Positions 47,403 to 56,935 are shown, counted from the stretch's first letter. The stretch is DNA of 64,000 nt from Yamagishiella unicocca (GCA_003116995.1 BDSL01000149.1:120620-184619); one strand, 5' to 3'. The notes: generated from the sequence alone by a model not told the origin. Translations and numbers: made by a program.

Positions 47403-47849
47403 CTATCCTCCCCTCTTGAATTTCAAGTACTTAACTTGTCCACTTGTGGGTTTTGCCACTGGCGCATTATCGTCGGTCATACGTCCATGGAACCACTGAA
47501 TCTTACTGTCTACTGCATGCACTGACCAATGCATCCTAATGATTTCACGCTTGCATAGAACACATGGTGCACTGCACCCCAAGGTTCCATTCGCTAGTTG
47601 ACGCCACACGACGAGGTGACCACCATACTTCCTGTAAAGCCATGACACTCTCCTATAGGGTGGTATTCCGTGCCGTGAGGCGTCTCTCATTAGCTCTCCG
47701 AAAAGTGTTCGCTCCGCACAGCAACGATGGTTGCTAATGACCTCGTGATCCATCTCGAATGGGGGTGTTTTAACCCCAGACTCTTCTTTTGCATTCTTTG
47801 TTTCGTTCATGAAGAAAGGTCCAATCAAGACTCTTCCCGACAGCAGCAT
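47403..47849 (-). CDS. Cytidine deaminase-like protein
   Basis: 148 residues. The zinc and proton-shuttle motif CAE lies in HRCCAERTLFGELM (near residue 44), and the second half PCVLC lies in GCSAPCVLCKREIIR about 50 residues later, the [H/C]xE ... PCxxC arrangement of the cytidine deaminase superfamily. Length and spacing fit. An aspartate or tryptophan-rich end (HWSVH, KIQWFHG) follows. Substrate could be a free nucleoside or a nucleic acid base; unresolved. An alternative start is ATG 47810. Confidence 0.65.
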   Translation of the reverse strand: MLLSGRVLIGPFFMNETKNAKEESGVKTPPFEMDHEVISNHRCCAERTLFGELMRDASRHGIPPYRRVSWLYRKYGGHLVVWRQLANGTLGCSAPCVLCKREIIRMHWSVHAVDSKIQWFHGRMTDDNAPVAKPTSGQVKYLKFKRGG

Positions 47850-47956
47850 GAACAGCGCGAAATACGGAGTATTGCGTTGACGACATTGAAGTTAGATTCA
47901 AAGATTGAAAGAATAACACAAGAGGAATACAAAGATGTAAGAAAAGATATGTCAGT

Positions 47957-49047
47957 TTATGACGAAGACTGTGAGCTTGTCTTGCAGACGTCTTGTATAG
48001 CCATCAGCGTATTTTTAAAATCCCTTTGACAAACGTTAAATTTGGATTCACATGAGAGAAAGATGCTCTTGGGGTCGATGGGCATCTGTAGTCGCCGGCA
48101 TACGTAGTATATGATTACAGCTGTGACCGCTTGAGCATTCTTGTCGAGGAGCACCTGCAATAAAATTATTTTCGTCATTTTGTCAGTCTTGAGTCAGTCA
48201 TTTATTGTCCACTCATTGACAGTCACTCATTGTCAATTATTATTGTCAGGGCATTACTCATACATTATTGAGGACCTCGACATACCTGTTGATCCTTGAG
48301 GACATTCCAAATCTTTCGGCATTCGATAACGACGGTTTGCTTTTTGAGTTCAGCGATACCATGCTGGCAAAGAACCATGGGTGTCACCCATTTTTCTCCA
48401 TCTTTGTCTGTTCCAGAATTGGAGAAGATCTCCGTAAACTTGCCCATAATAAGAGTCTTCTGAACCAGGTTGACCATGGCGCCAAACTTTTCCTGTATAG
48501 CAAATGCCTCGCCCACCTGCTTGACCCCTAGCTTGGCATGTCCTGTATTGCCGGCATAGTATATGCAAGCAGCATATGCAGCCTTGCTTTTCTTCGACCC
48601 CATCCTCTTTTGAGAGCAGTACTCGACATACATCTCATCCGCCAAGGTTCGGAGATGCTCCGAAACGTGAAGTGAATCCGTGATTTTGTCATATTCCGCC
48701 ATAACTCGTGTGAGCACACGTGGAGGAGCCTCCTTTTCCACAAATCGTTGAGCATAGGCGATCTGTCTCCCAATACTAGTAGATTTGTCTGTAGAACACC
48801 CAAGGCTAGTGTCATAACGAATGCCCATGCGCTCTGGGGCACCTGCATGTGACAAATCCTGTTTGCCATTTTCAATGTCCGATGCAAATGTGCGATGTTC
48901 AGGGGCCATGTCGATAAGGCGATCCTCCATGACTTGACCGCAATTAGAACAACAAACTTCTGCTTCCCGGCTGAAAATGGTCATATCGACTCCTCCGCAT
49001 GTTGGGCACTGATCCTCCCAGTTCCATGTAGTCAACAGATTTGCCAT
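47957..49047 (-). CDS. Transcription factor TFIIB, spliced (49047..48286, 48154..47957)
   Basis: Exon 1 (254 codons) has the zinc ribbon CPTCGG..CSNCG, a B-finger-like stretch (ERMGIRYDTSLG), and the first cyclin fold (KKSKAAYAACIYYAG; VKQVGEAFAI). The frame then runs to a stop, but CAACAG|GTATGT at 48286/48285 is a donor, and TTTTATTGCAG ends at 48155. Exon 2 continues in phase 0 with the second cyclin repeat (KNAQAVTAVIIYYVCRRLQMP). The spliced product is 319 residues, normal for TFIIB, whereas exon 1 alone would lack half of the second repeat. TFIIB recruits RNA polymerase to promoters. Confidence 0.9.
48155..48285 (-). other. Spliceosomal intron (131 nt) in TFIIB
   Basis: Donor GTATGT, acceptor TTTTATTGCAG, phase 0, with tandem TGACTCA/TGACAAT-like units inside. 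In-frame stops occur within it. Confidence 0.87.
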
Positions 49048-49296
49048 GAATTATTCTATGATATTCCTATTCTGTGACTCTACCCCCCCCCTCTTCTGAC
49101 TCTATCCCTATATCTATATAATATTCAAACGGTATCTTCGTCTTCACATGCACTACACTAATTATAATATGATTATGCTGGTCTAGGTCTATATATATAT
49201 TTATTTCTTTTCTATCGATTCCTAGATTTGATGATGATTTCAAAAAAACATAAGTCCCTACAATCGTATTGTACATGACAAACACTATTTCCGATC

Positions 49297-50937
49297 ATGA
49301 GCACTTATTCGACATCACCTACTATGGCACACACAGATTGGTATAACGTTGATTTACAAAATCTACCAGGGGCACAAGATACATTTCACCCATCCAAAGA
49401 TACATTTCACCCATCATCCAATGATGATTCTGATGATGTGCCGAACAATACAGCATGTAAATGTGGTCCTGCACCCATCACATCTGTAACAGAGTCAACT
49501 AAATCAACTAAATCAACAGAGTCAACTGAGTCAACTGAGTCAACTGAGTCAACTGAGTCAACTGAGTCAACTGAGTCAACTGAGTCAACTGAGTCAACTG
49601 AGTCAACTGAGTCAACTGAGTCAACTGAGTCAACTGAGTCAACTGAGTCAACTGAGTCAACTGAGTCAATAGAACCAACAGAACTAACTGAGTCAACAGA
49701 GTCAACAGAGTCAACAGAACCATTAGAACCAACAGAAGCAACAGAGTCAACAGAGTCAACCGAGTCAACAGAACCATTAGAACCAACAGAACCAACAGAA
49801 CCGACAGAGTCAACAGAAAAAGTCATAGGAGTCAATACCGAGGGTAGTGTATGCCATTGTAGATCTCACACAAAGCTCACTAGAAGTCTCAATAGCAAAC
49901 GCTGGAGAAATTATCCTCGGAACAAGTCTTTGGTGATGATCCCCAAAACACCATCATCATCGCCTCATACTGAACCAAACGGATCGTTGAATTTGTTGAC
50001 ATCGTTGACATCTCATAATGCACCATCGGTCCTGTGTGCCAATTGTGGTGGTCAAGGCCACATTTATCGTGCTTGCAATTATCCAATATGCTCGTTTGGT
50101 ATCATATGTTGCAGGATTGCGTACGATCCTGTCCACCGTGCCATCATGCCCGAGTACCTCATGGTTCAACGCAAGGACTCGCTTTGCTACGTGGAGTTTA
50201 TTCGTGCTAAATGGAACCTCCAAAATAAGAGTTACATCATGAAGCTCTTCTCTTCCATGACACCCGTGGAGCGTCACCGTATATCAACTGCGCTCGATTT
50301 TGACGATTTGTGGTATGGCTTCTGGCACAATGATACATGCAGAAGCTACATGAAAGAGTATGAACAAGCAAGGGACCAATTCAACACATTGAGGCGCGGA
50401 TATGAAATTGTTACATCAACTTCACCTCCGACGCCACAAGATATAACGGAATCGGTGACAACAACACGCGAAATGTTTTCCCTAGAGCACATTCTGACAC
50501 ATTCTGTTGCGGAGTATGAGGACACGGAGTGGGGATGGCCAAAAGGTCGGCGCAACATTGATGAGTCTGATGTGAGGTGTGCGATGCGCGAGTTTGCCGA
50601 GGAGTCTGGGATGCACACGCGGGATATATCATTATTGTCGTACATGAAGCCTGTAGAAGAGGTGTTCAGGGGATGTAATAATGTAAGGTACCGCCATGTT
50701 TATTACGTCGCTGTTCAAATGGGGCCTAGCAAGCACGGTAGGGAAATTACGGTCAACAAGAAATCTATGCAGGCACAGGAAATCAGCCGTGTGACATGGT
50801 GCAATTACGACACAGTCCTTGCAAATATTCGTGAATACAATGTAGAACGCAGAGAGCTCTTCAAGCGAGTGCATGACATGGTCTCATCGAACCTGTTAAA
50901 AATTGCTATCCAGGCGACGTCACGCGGTATCATGTGA
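49297..50937 (+). CDS. Nudix hydrolase with CCHC zinc knuckle (decapping-type)
   Basis: 546 residues. The N-terminal 190 residues contain about forty EST/TEP-type triplets (49490-49810). A zinc knuckle CANCGGQGHIYRAC lies near residue 250, followed by SFGIICCRI. The complete Nudix box G-x5-E-x7-RE-x2-EE-x-G is at about 418-440 (GRRNIDESD...REFAEESG). The combination of zinc knuckle plus Nudix occurs in mimivirus-type decapping homologues. These cut the cap from mRNA and so shorten host and early viral messages. An AGCGGC/GCCGCT inverted repeat 13 bases after the stop could mark a 3' end. Confidence 0.88.
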   Translation: MSTYSTSPTMAHTDWYNVDLQNLPGAQDTFHPSKDTFHPSSNDDSDDVPNNTACKCGPAPITSVTESTKSTKSTESTESTESTESTESTESTESTESTESTESTESTESTESTESTESTESTESIEPTELTESTESTESTEPLEPTEATESTESTESTEPLEPTEPTEPTESTEKVIGVNTEGSVCHCRSHTKLTRSLNSKRWRNYPRNKSLVMIPKTPSSSPHTEPNGSLNLLTSLTSHNAPSVLCANCGGQGHIYRACNYPICSFGIICCRIAYDPVHRAIMPEYLMVQRKDSLCYVEFIRAKWNLQNKSYIMKLFSSMTPVERHRISTALDFDDLWYGFWHNDTCRSYMKEYEQARDQFNTLRRGYEIVTSTSPPTPQDITESVTTTREMFSLEHILTHSVAEYEDTEWGWPKGRRNIDESDVRCAMREFAEESGMHTRDISLLSYMKPVEEVFRGCNNVRYRHVYYVAVQMGPSKHGREITVNKKSMQAQEISRVTWCNYDTVLANIREYNVERRELFKRVHDMVSSNLLKIAIQATSRGIM

Positions 50938-51071
50938 AGAAAAAAGTAGCGGCACATAGCGCCGCTGCAATTGAAATTCGGATCGGAATCACGATGAGTG
51001 GGACCTCAGCGTGGCTTTTGACCTCAGCTCGGATTGACGTCAGCTCGGATTGACCTCAGCTCGGCTTGACC

Positions 51072-51836
51072 TCAGCGCGGCTTGAGCTCGAGCGACTTGA
51101 CCTCGAGCGCCTCCGCAAACTCCTGAAGGTTGACAAACATGCGCTGCGCGATACGCTCGCTGTGTGTGTCATCCAGCATCTTGCTGACGCGCTTAAGCGA
51201 CGGAATCATGTCCTTGATGAAAGGAGAAATCTTGACCGTTGCATTCTCAAGTGAGTTCACTGGAATGTGTTCGATGCCGGACATCTCCATGTAGGGCCAT
51301 GGCAAATCAGGGTTAAGCGTCGAGCGCTTGCCGTCCTTCTCACGCATGCTCCCGTCCTCGCTGTAAAGTCCGTGCAAATCGGACCACCACTTCCGACTGA
51401 TCCCGGTAATGTGCAGATAGAAGACGGCGGTGAAGCCCCCCCAATACGAGATGCACTCGGTATCAATGAGTGCTCGCTCGAAGAGCTCCGGCGTCAAGAT
51501 GACACCAAGCTCCTCGTAAACCTCGTTGTAGAGTGTTTCCAGTGCCAACATCATGTTGGCCTTGGTCGTAGTCTTATACCCCACTGGTATCTTTTCCACC
51601 GAGCCTCCAAACAGGTTGAATGCGTTGTTGAAACCTTCGATTCTGTGCAACCTCTCCTTCCCAGCCACTAGACAAATCTTGTTGAGAAGAGCCGGCTCTC
51701 CACGCATATACTTATGCATGATGGGCGCGCTCACTCCGAAACACTGTTTGCCCTCAAATGCCTCAAATGCGCGGTAATACGTAACGTACATGCGCGGAAA
51801 TGCAGCACTCGCAAAGGCAGCACCTTGGGACGACAT
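51072..51836 (-). CDS. Unknown protein of a tandem pair, copy 1
   Basis: ATG 51836 (MSSQGAAFAS) is chosen because it aligns exactly with the start of copy 2; the frame is open further upstream. The 254-residue product shares nearly all of its length with copy 2. Notable are KANMMLALETLYNEVYEELGVILTPE and IDTECISY. The EVYEELG segment looks like half of a Nudix box but lacks the preceding glutamate and arginine. No function is recognised. Confidence 0.8.
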   Translation of the reverse strand: MSSQGAAFASAAFPRMYVTYYRAFEAFEGKQCFGVSAPIMHKYMRGEPALLNKICLVAGKERLHRIEGFNNAFNLFGGSVEKIPVGYKTTTKANMMLALETLYNEVYEELGVILTPELFERALIDTECISYWGGFTAVFYLHITGISRKWWSDLHGLYSEDGSMREKDGKRSTLNPDLPWPYMEMSGIEHIPVNSLENATVKISPFIKDMIPSLKRVSKMLDDTHSERIAQRMFVNLQEFAEALEVKSLELKPR

Positions 51837-52278
51837 TTTCGAGAAGGTAAAGTGAAATGACTGTAAGAGATGCTCCGACAGTTTAGTGGTTAACTTCAAC
51901 TTTACCGCTAAAAGGCTTGCGCTACTCGGTTTACTTGGTTTACTCGGTTTAATAGCATTTGCGGTTGTTTTCGTTTCGGTAGTATTTTCGTTTCGGTAGT
52001 ATAGCTATTTTTGCTTAAACTATTGCTCAGTACTTGTCATCAGCGTCGTTACCGTATTAACAAAACCTTAAGTTTGTTTTACAACGTATTATTACGGGCA
52101 CAACCCTGGTAGTGGTATTCTACGTGAACAGAAAGTGTCACACACAAAAAAAAGATACAAAAAGATACAAATACAGAAAATATACAAAAAAAACAGTAGC
52201 ATCTAATGATGCCACAGTGGAAAATCGGAGAGGGGATTGGGAGTGGAGGGGGGTGCCACGCAGGGGCACGGATTGACC
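51837..52278. other. Spacer between tandem paralogues, with MITE
   Basis: No gene. It contains a decayed family-1 element (52041-52108), AAGATACAAA repeats (52150-52175) and short CGGTTTACTTGG repeats (51925-51950). Confidence 0.75.
52041..52108. mobile_element. Family-1 MITE, shortened copy (68 bp)
   Basis: Starts CAGCGTCGTTACCGTATTAA and ends ATTACGGGCACAACCCTG. A piece of the right-central part is deleted. Flanks do not match. Confidence 0.85.
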
Positions 52279-53025
52279 TCAGCGCGGCGGCTTGACATCG
52301 AGCGCCTCCGCAAACTCCTGAAGGTTGACAAACATGCGCAGCGCGATACGCTCGCTGTGTGTGTCATCCAGCATCTTGCTGGCACGCTTCAGAGACGGAA
52401 TCATGTCCTTGATGAGAGGAGAAATCTTGACCGTTGCATCCTCCAGTGAGTTCACTGAAAGGTGCTCGATGCAGGACATCTCCATGTAGGGCCATGTCAA
52501 TACAGGGTTAAGCGTCAAGCGCTTTCCCTTCTTCACAAGCCCGACACCGTCGTCGGTGTAAAGTCCGTGCAAATCGGACCACCACTTCCGGCTGATTCCC
52601 GTAACGTGCAGATAGAATACGGCAGTGAAGCCACCGCCGTACGAGATGCACTCGGTATCAATGAGTGCGCGCTCGAAGAGCTCGGGCGTCAAGATGACAC
52701 CAAGCTCCTCGTAAACCTCGTCGTAGAGGGTTTCCAGAGCCAACATCATGTTGGCCTTGGTCGTACGCTCCACTTGTGTTCTTTCCACCTTGCCTCCAAA
52801 CAGGTTGAATGCGTTGTTGAAAGCGTCCACCTGGTGACCTCTCTCCTTTCCAGCCACTAGACAAATCTTGTTGAGAAGAGCCTGCTCTCCACGCATATAC
52901 TTATGCATGATGGGCACGCTCACTCCCATACACCGTTTGCCCTGAAACGCCTCGAATGCGCGATAATACTTGACGTAAATGCGCGGAAATGAAGCACTCG
53001 CAAAGGCAGCACCTTGGGACGACAT
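52279..53025 (-). CDS. Unknown protein of a tandem pair, copy 2
   Basis: 248 residues from ATG 53025. Highly similar to copy 1 through the length, with a few differences (KVERTQVERTTKAN in place of VEKIPVGYKTTTKAN). Both are on the same strand. Flanking regions of the pair are not similar, so the duplication probably predates their divergence or covered only the gene. Function unknown. Confidence 0.8.
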   Translation of the reverse strand: MSSQGAAFASASFPRIYVKYYRAFEAFQGKRCMGVSVPIMHKYMRGEQALLNKICLVAGKERGHQVDAFNNAFNLFGGKVERTQVERTTKANMMLALETLYDEVYEELGVILTPELFERALIDTECISYGGGFTAVFYLHVTGISRKWWSDLHGLYTDDGVGLVKKGKRLTLNPVLTWPYMEMSCIEHLSVNSLEDATVKISPLIKDMIPSLKRASKMLDDTHSERIALRMFVNLQEFAEALDVKPPR

Positions 53026-53375
53026 TATGAGAAAACTGTCGCAGTAAAAGGTTTGATTGGAAATTCATTGAAAATTGATAGTAGCGAAACTTCAATAATT
53101 GAGTGAGATGGCTTACGCTACTTTGATTAACAATGGATACTCACTCTGACAAGGAATTTCAGGTGGTATTTGATTGACGATTATTATTGGCATAATAATA
53201 TAATAATACGACAGTACTAAAGTACTACAGTAAGATAGTACGACTGTAAGATTGTACGATTGTACGATTATACGAGTGTACTACAATATGTGACACGGTT
53301 CTATTATAATAGGGCGGGTGATGTTGCGATGATAGTAACACTAGTGGTAGAGCTCAGTGTGACCGAACCTGAAGA
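53026..53375. other. Divergent promoter region, no gene
   Basis: Contains tandem GTACGATTGTACGA-like units (53235-53285), like those near 19630. No frame is supported. Confidence 0.65.
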
Positions 53376-54560
53376 ATGAAGCATCGCGGCAAGTCTACTG
53401 GAAAGTATCCTCGAACACGTAATCAGAAGCAGCACGAGCCTTCTACCAACATGTCCATGACACAGGGCATAATCAATATCGCGACGGACATGTCCAAAAG
53501 TGCGGACGGTATGATGTGCTTGGACCTGACGGTGACGGGTGACAAAATTAAGGACATCATGGGTCACCAGGACCTGGTATCATATCTGCACTCTGGACAC
53601 AATGTTGGCAACTTTATCATCAGCATGATTATTCTGATGTTGGGGGCATTGTACCAGCCACCAATAGGAACGGAGGCCATGGACCCAAACCGATTTGCAT
53701 ATCCGTTCATTAGAGCCTTCAGCCTGTTAGTGCAAGTCATCTCTGATGGGCCCATTACACAACAGAGCTTGAGGACAGTCAGTGGCTTATTGACGTGTTT
53801 CCTGGACCTCGGTATCTTCACCCATCTTGCCAGATACATATCATTGATCAAGCAGGGATGCAAGATCTATTTGGAGGCGGTACTCTTTTGGAGCTTATAC
53901 ACCGTCGAAATGATATTGTACGGTTGCTCCAAATTCACGGACACGACAAATTCACAGTTTGTATTACCACAGTCGCTCGTCTTGCGCGTGATTCAAGAGT
54001 TGGCGAGGTCCTCACTTTTGACGATCATCATCAAGGAGCTCATGGAGCTACCAATTAATACCAGTCAACAAATGAAGAAATTTAAAATCGAGTGGCGCAA
54101 CCGGATCGACAACATCTGCAATTTGTTGGCAGTGATTATGGACCAAATGGATTTGAAGCAAGAGGTATCCATCGCCCTAAATAGTGAGGGTATGCAGGGC
54201 CTTTGTATGGCAATGCTAACCATTCTCTCCCTTATGATGGACCGGTACGATGGGACGGGTTTCAACGGTCTTTTGCCATCCAACCCGTTGTTGCAGAGGT
54301 TGAAGATTCTGTGTACGAAGACTGCAGTGAATGTCTCCGATGCATACACGTTCAATATGTATGTCTTACTCCTGTTTTTTGCGGTGAAGCAAAGCAAGAT
54401 GTCTGGGACCACCACCGTGACGCTGATTACGAGGAAGAGGCTCGCCTATATCTGTCAAAGGATAATGGACTTTCCCGAAGGCAACCTTCCCAAAGACAAC
54501 CAATTCAAGAACTTGAAGCCAAGAATCCAGGAATTGTTGGAGCAGTTGGATGCGTTGTGA
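53376..54560 (+). CDS. Large helical unknown protein
   Basis: 394 residues from ATG 53376 (alternative ATG at 53451, MSMTQG). The N-terminal 25 residues are basic. The rest is helical with alternating hydrophobic blocks (FIISMIILMLGALYQPP; LLTIIIKELMELPI; MAMLTILSLMMDRY; MYVLLLFFAVK), but with too many charges between them for a clear membrane protein. No catalytic motif is seen. The C-terminus is acidic and helical (LKPRIQELLEQLDAL). Confidence 0.75.
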   Translation: MKHRGKSTGKYPRTRNQKQHEPSTNMSMTQGIINIATDMSKSADGMMCLDLTVTGDKIKDIMGHQDLVSYLHSGHNVGNFIISMIILMLGALYQPPIGTEAMDPNRFAYPFIRAFSLLVQVISDGPITQQSLRTVSGLLTCFLDLGIFTHLARYISLIKQGCKIYLEAVLFWSLYTVEMILYGCSKFTDTTNSQFVLPQSLVLRVIQELARSSLLTIIIKELMELPINTSQQMKKFKIEWRNRIDNICNLLAVIMDQMDLKQEVSIALNSEGMQGLCMAMLTILSLMMDRYDGTGFNGLLPSNPLLQRLKILCTKTAVNVSDAYTFNMYVLLLFFAVKQSKMSGTTTVTLITRKRLAYICQRIMDFPEGNLPKDNQFKNLKPRIQELLEQLDAL

Positions 54561-54711
54561 AAAGTACACGGGACTCTTTGCGTTTGTTGCTTGCGTTTAT
54601 TGCGATTGGAGCTTTTTGTCAGATATTTGCCAGTTGTGACAAGTTGTGATAAGTTGTGACAAGTCTTAGAAGTTACAGATTGTTGGGATTTCTTTAGTTT
54701 TGGTTTTTCAT

Positions 54712-54748
54712 TAACGGAAGTGACCGTTTTTCATTAACGGAAGTGACC
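54712..54748. repeat. Direct repeat at a gene end
   Basis: Two copies of TTTTTCATTAACGGAAGTGACCGT, the second containing the last codons and stop of the minus-strand membrane protein. Confidence 0.85.
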
Positions 54749-55420
54749 GTAGACATTATTATCATTGGATTCGAATATCGCCAAGACTGTCGTTAACATC
54801 ATGACGAACATGTAAATAATCAGAAAGAGCACACCTAGACCAGCTCTCGTCTCGCCGACTATATATTCAGTATCATCTCTCAGCTTGTAACGAACTTCCT
54901 TCTCTCTTTCGTCTAAGACTAAGCACACGACTACAATGTCATGCCGTGCATACTCCATACATGCACGGGCACTCACATCCACTGCAATACTATGGTCTAC
55001 TTTGAAAATGCATGTCGGGGGATTCAAAATGTCGGTCAAATTCGAACTCATGTAATTGGAACCCGACCTCGTGACCGAACTCGTGAGGTTAGACACAGTG
55101 AGGTTAGACACAGTGAGGTTAGACACAGTGAGGTTAGACACAGTGAGATTAGAAATCGAACTCGTGAGATTAGAAATCGAACTCGTGAGATCCATCGAAC
55201 CTTGTGGGACCTTGTGAATTATTACTTGTGTCACAAGGCCAGTCCATGCGTTCGGGCATGCAATTCTCATTCCATGGATGCCATTGAGGAGATAGATGAT
55301 GCCTGGAGTGAGTAACAACCCTGTCGATATGAACGACATGAGGATCCATACTAACACGTCAACACTCCCAGATGATCCATAAAAAACGCGATGTGGAGAG
55401 ACCTTGTACCTCATCATCAA
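54734..55420 (-). CDS. Two-pass membrane protein with N-glycosylation repeat array
   Basis: 228 residues. One hydrophobic helix near the start (VDVLVWILMSFISTGLLLTPGIIYLL) and one near the end (GLGVLFLIIYMFVMMLTTVLAIF) enclose a loop of about 150 residues. The loop carries seven to eight NLT sequons in tandem: SISNLTS repeats and four NLTVS units (55075-55195), plus another NLT. If the loop faces the lumen it would be heavily glycosylated. No family is recognised; the layout suits a virion envelope or cell-surface protein. Confidence 0.7.
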   Translation of the reverse strand: MMMRYKVSPHRVFYGSSGSVDVLVWILMSFISTGLLLTPGIIYLLNGIHGMRIACPNAWTGLVTQVIIHKVPQGSMDLTSSISNLTSSISNLTVSNLTVSNLTVSNLTVSNLTSSVTRSGSNYMSSNLTDILNPPTCIFKVDHSIAVDVSARACMEYARHDIVVVCLVLDEREKEVRYKLRDDTEYIVGETRAGLGVLFLIIYMFVMMLTTVLAIFESNDNNVYGHFR

Positions 55421-55496
55421 ATGCGTATTGCGTATGATTCAATCTTCAGCAATTTAACAGAATCTTATATTTGCACAACATACATCCAGATTTATC

Positions 55497-56024
55497 TTAT
55501 CCGACACGCCAAGTGTGACTGCATGAGATACACGTGATAATAATGGTAGCGGGTTCGTCTGCAGACCTAAGTTGCAACTCTTGATACACACACTCCCTGC
55601 TCTTGCAACGTTTGCATTTGAATTGGCTGGTCATGGCGACGGGTTTAACAGTCGCCGCATATTCATCTTTTTGGACCTTGAGCTCAATAATCTCTTTCCA
55701 TCGCTCAGGGAAAAGTTCTGCTGGTTTCATGAAGGATAACTCATGCGGTGCCAGCTCTCCCCGCTTCACTCTATTGACGAGCTCGCGGTTCCCAATGTAA
55801 GCATCTGGGTCCAGATTCAGGAGCACGGATCGCGCTTTTGCGTTATACATTGCCACGAAGCGCGTATTCTGAAATGATTTTGGAACCTTGAAGAGACCAG
55901 CCTGCTGAAGTGTCCAGTTATAAATGCCAATTTCCAAGTCACTCAAATGATCATCATCCAATCCTAAAATGCTCCTCGCAGACTCGACCACTGTAGACCT
56001 GTACTCATTATCTGTGTACGGCAT
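55497..56024 (-). CDS. Transcription elongation factor TFIIS
   Basis: 175 residues. The C-terminal zinc ribbon (FKCKRCKSREC, then CISCSHTW) contains RSADEPAT, whose acidic pair is inserted in the polymerase active site to stimulate RNA cleavage. Residues about 60-130 are the central polymerase-binding domain (LVNRVKRGELAPHELSFMKPAELFPERWKEII). The N-terminal domain I of cellular TFIIS is absent, as usual for viral members. With RPB3/11 and TFIIB it completes much of the virus's own transcription set. Confidence 0.94.
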   Translation of the reverse strand: MPYTDNEYRSTVVESARSILGLDDDHLSDLEIGIYNWTLQQAGLFKVPKSFQNTRFVAMYNAKARSVLLNLDPDAYIGNRELVNRVKRGELAPHELSFMKPAELFPERWKEIIELKVQKDEYAATVKPVAMTSQFKCKRCKSRECVYQELQLRSADEPATIIITCISCSHTWRVG

Positions 56025-56099
56025 ACTATTTCCTTTTGGATGTGATGTCGTCTATGAACATATATAACATGATACGTTTGCAACATCGCAAACATTTAT

Positions 56100-56152
56100 G
56101 TCTACTTCGTCTACTTCGTTTACTTCGTCTACTTCGTCTACTTCGACGAATC
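56100..56152. repeat. GTCTACTTC tandem units
   Basis: About five 9-mers GTCTACTTC/GTTTACTTC downstream of the minus-strand gene at 56153. Confidence 0.85.
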
Positions 56153-56935
56153 CTACTTGATGGCTTTTAGCTTCTTTTGTAGGGTTTTGTATGCAATTGG
56201 GGCATTGACTTCATAATCATCATCGTCATCATAGAAGTCTGATTCTTGATCATCTTCATAATCATCGTCTTCGTCGCCAATATATCTCGGTGTCTCTTCT
56301 ATTTTGACGACGTGCTTCTTAGTCTCCTTATTACTTTTACGCGCAGGCATTGCTGTCTTCTTGGTGACCGAACTTGATGCCTTCAATTTAGCTGGCGCTG
56401 GGGGCTGCTGTTGGCTCTTTTGTTGAGAAGTTAAACTGGCGACTACATCATTCACTGCACCCTTGACGGATGTCAGCACTGAGCCAAGGAAGTCATTGTT
56501 ATTGTTCTTCTGAGCCGGGACACTGGGCGTCGAACTTGATGAGAAATTGGTGGGGGGTGGTGCTGCTGTATTAGTTGGTGCTGCTACATTAGTCAGGGCA
56601 TTCTTAGAGGACATTACCGATGCCGTGATCCCCTTTGCCCGTAGAGATGCTGCTACAGCAGATGCATTCTGTTCAGTTTGCTGCTGTTGGTCAGCTCCAC
56701 GGGTCTGGAGGATCTCTGTTGCCCCTGCAGATATATTTAATAGAGCTGACTGAATCGTGCTCACTGCGGACGTCAATTGGTCGAGTCTCCGCGAATGCGC
56801 CTGAAGCGTTGTCTTCACGTCATCTATGTTTGTTTGAATCTTTGTTGCATTCATCATTGCGCGGACGACAAATACAGCTAAAATAGTCAAAAATATGTAC
56901 GCGATCGCTACGATGATGGCTTGCATTGCCTCCAT
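56153..56935 (-). CDS. N-terminally anchored membrane protein with acidic tail
   Basis: 260 residues. A hydrophobic anchor (IIVAIAYIFLTILAVFVVRAMM) opens the protein, followed by a coiled-coil-like helix (VKTTLQAHSRRLDQLTSAVSTIQSALL). A long disordered P/S/Q/N-rich middle follows, then a basic patch (KKTAMPARKSNKETKKH) and a D/E-rich segment. This is a type II/III topology common in NCLDV virion membrane proteins. Nothing more specific can be said. Confidence 0.75.
   Translation of the reverse strand: MEAMQAIIVAIAYIFLTILAVFVVRAMMNATKIQTNIDDVKTTLQAHSRRLDQLTSAVSTIQSALLNISAGATEILQTRGADQQQQTEQNASAVAASLRAKGITASVMSSKNALTNVAAPTNTAAPPPTNFSSSSTPSVPAQKNNNNDFLGSVLTSVKGAVNDVVASLTSQQKSQQQPPAPAKLKASSSVTKKTAMPARKSNKETKKHVVKIEETPRYIGDEDDDYEDDQESDFYDDDDDYEVNAPIAYKTLQKKLKAIK

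Noticed and set aside
49407..49835. Antisense frames of VDSVDSVDS and LTQLTQLTQ
   Set aside because: Shadows of the EST repeat in the Nudix gene.
50948..50966. Hairpin terminator after the Nudix gene
   Set aside because: A 6-bp stem without a T-run and no similar hairpins after other genes; kept only as a remark.
51072..53025. Nudix hydrolase call for the tandem pair
   Set aside because: Only EVYEELG matches; the glycine, first glutamate and arginine of the box are missing.
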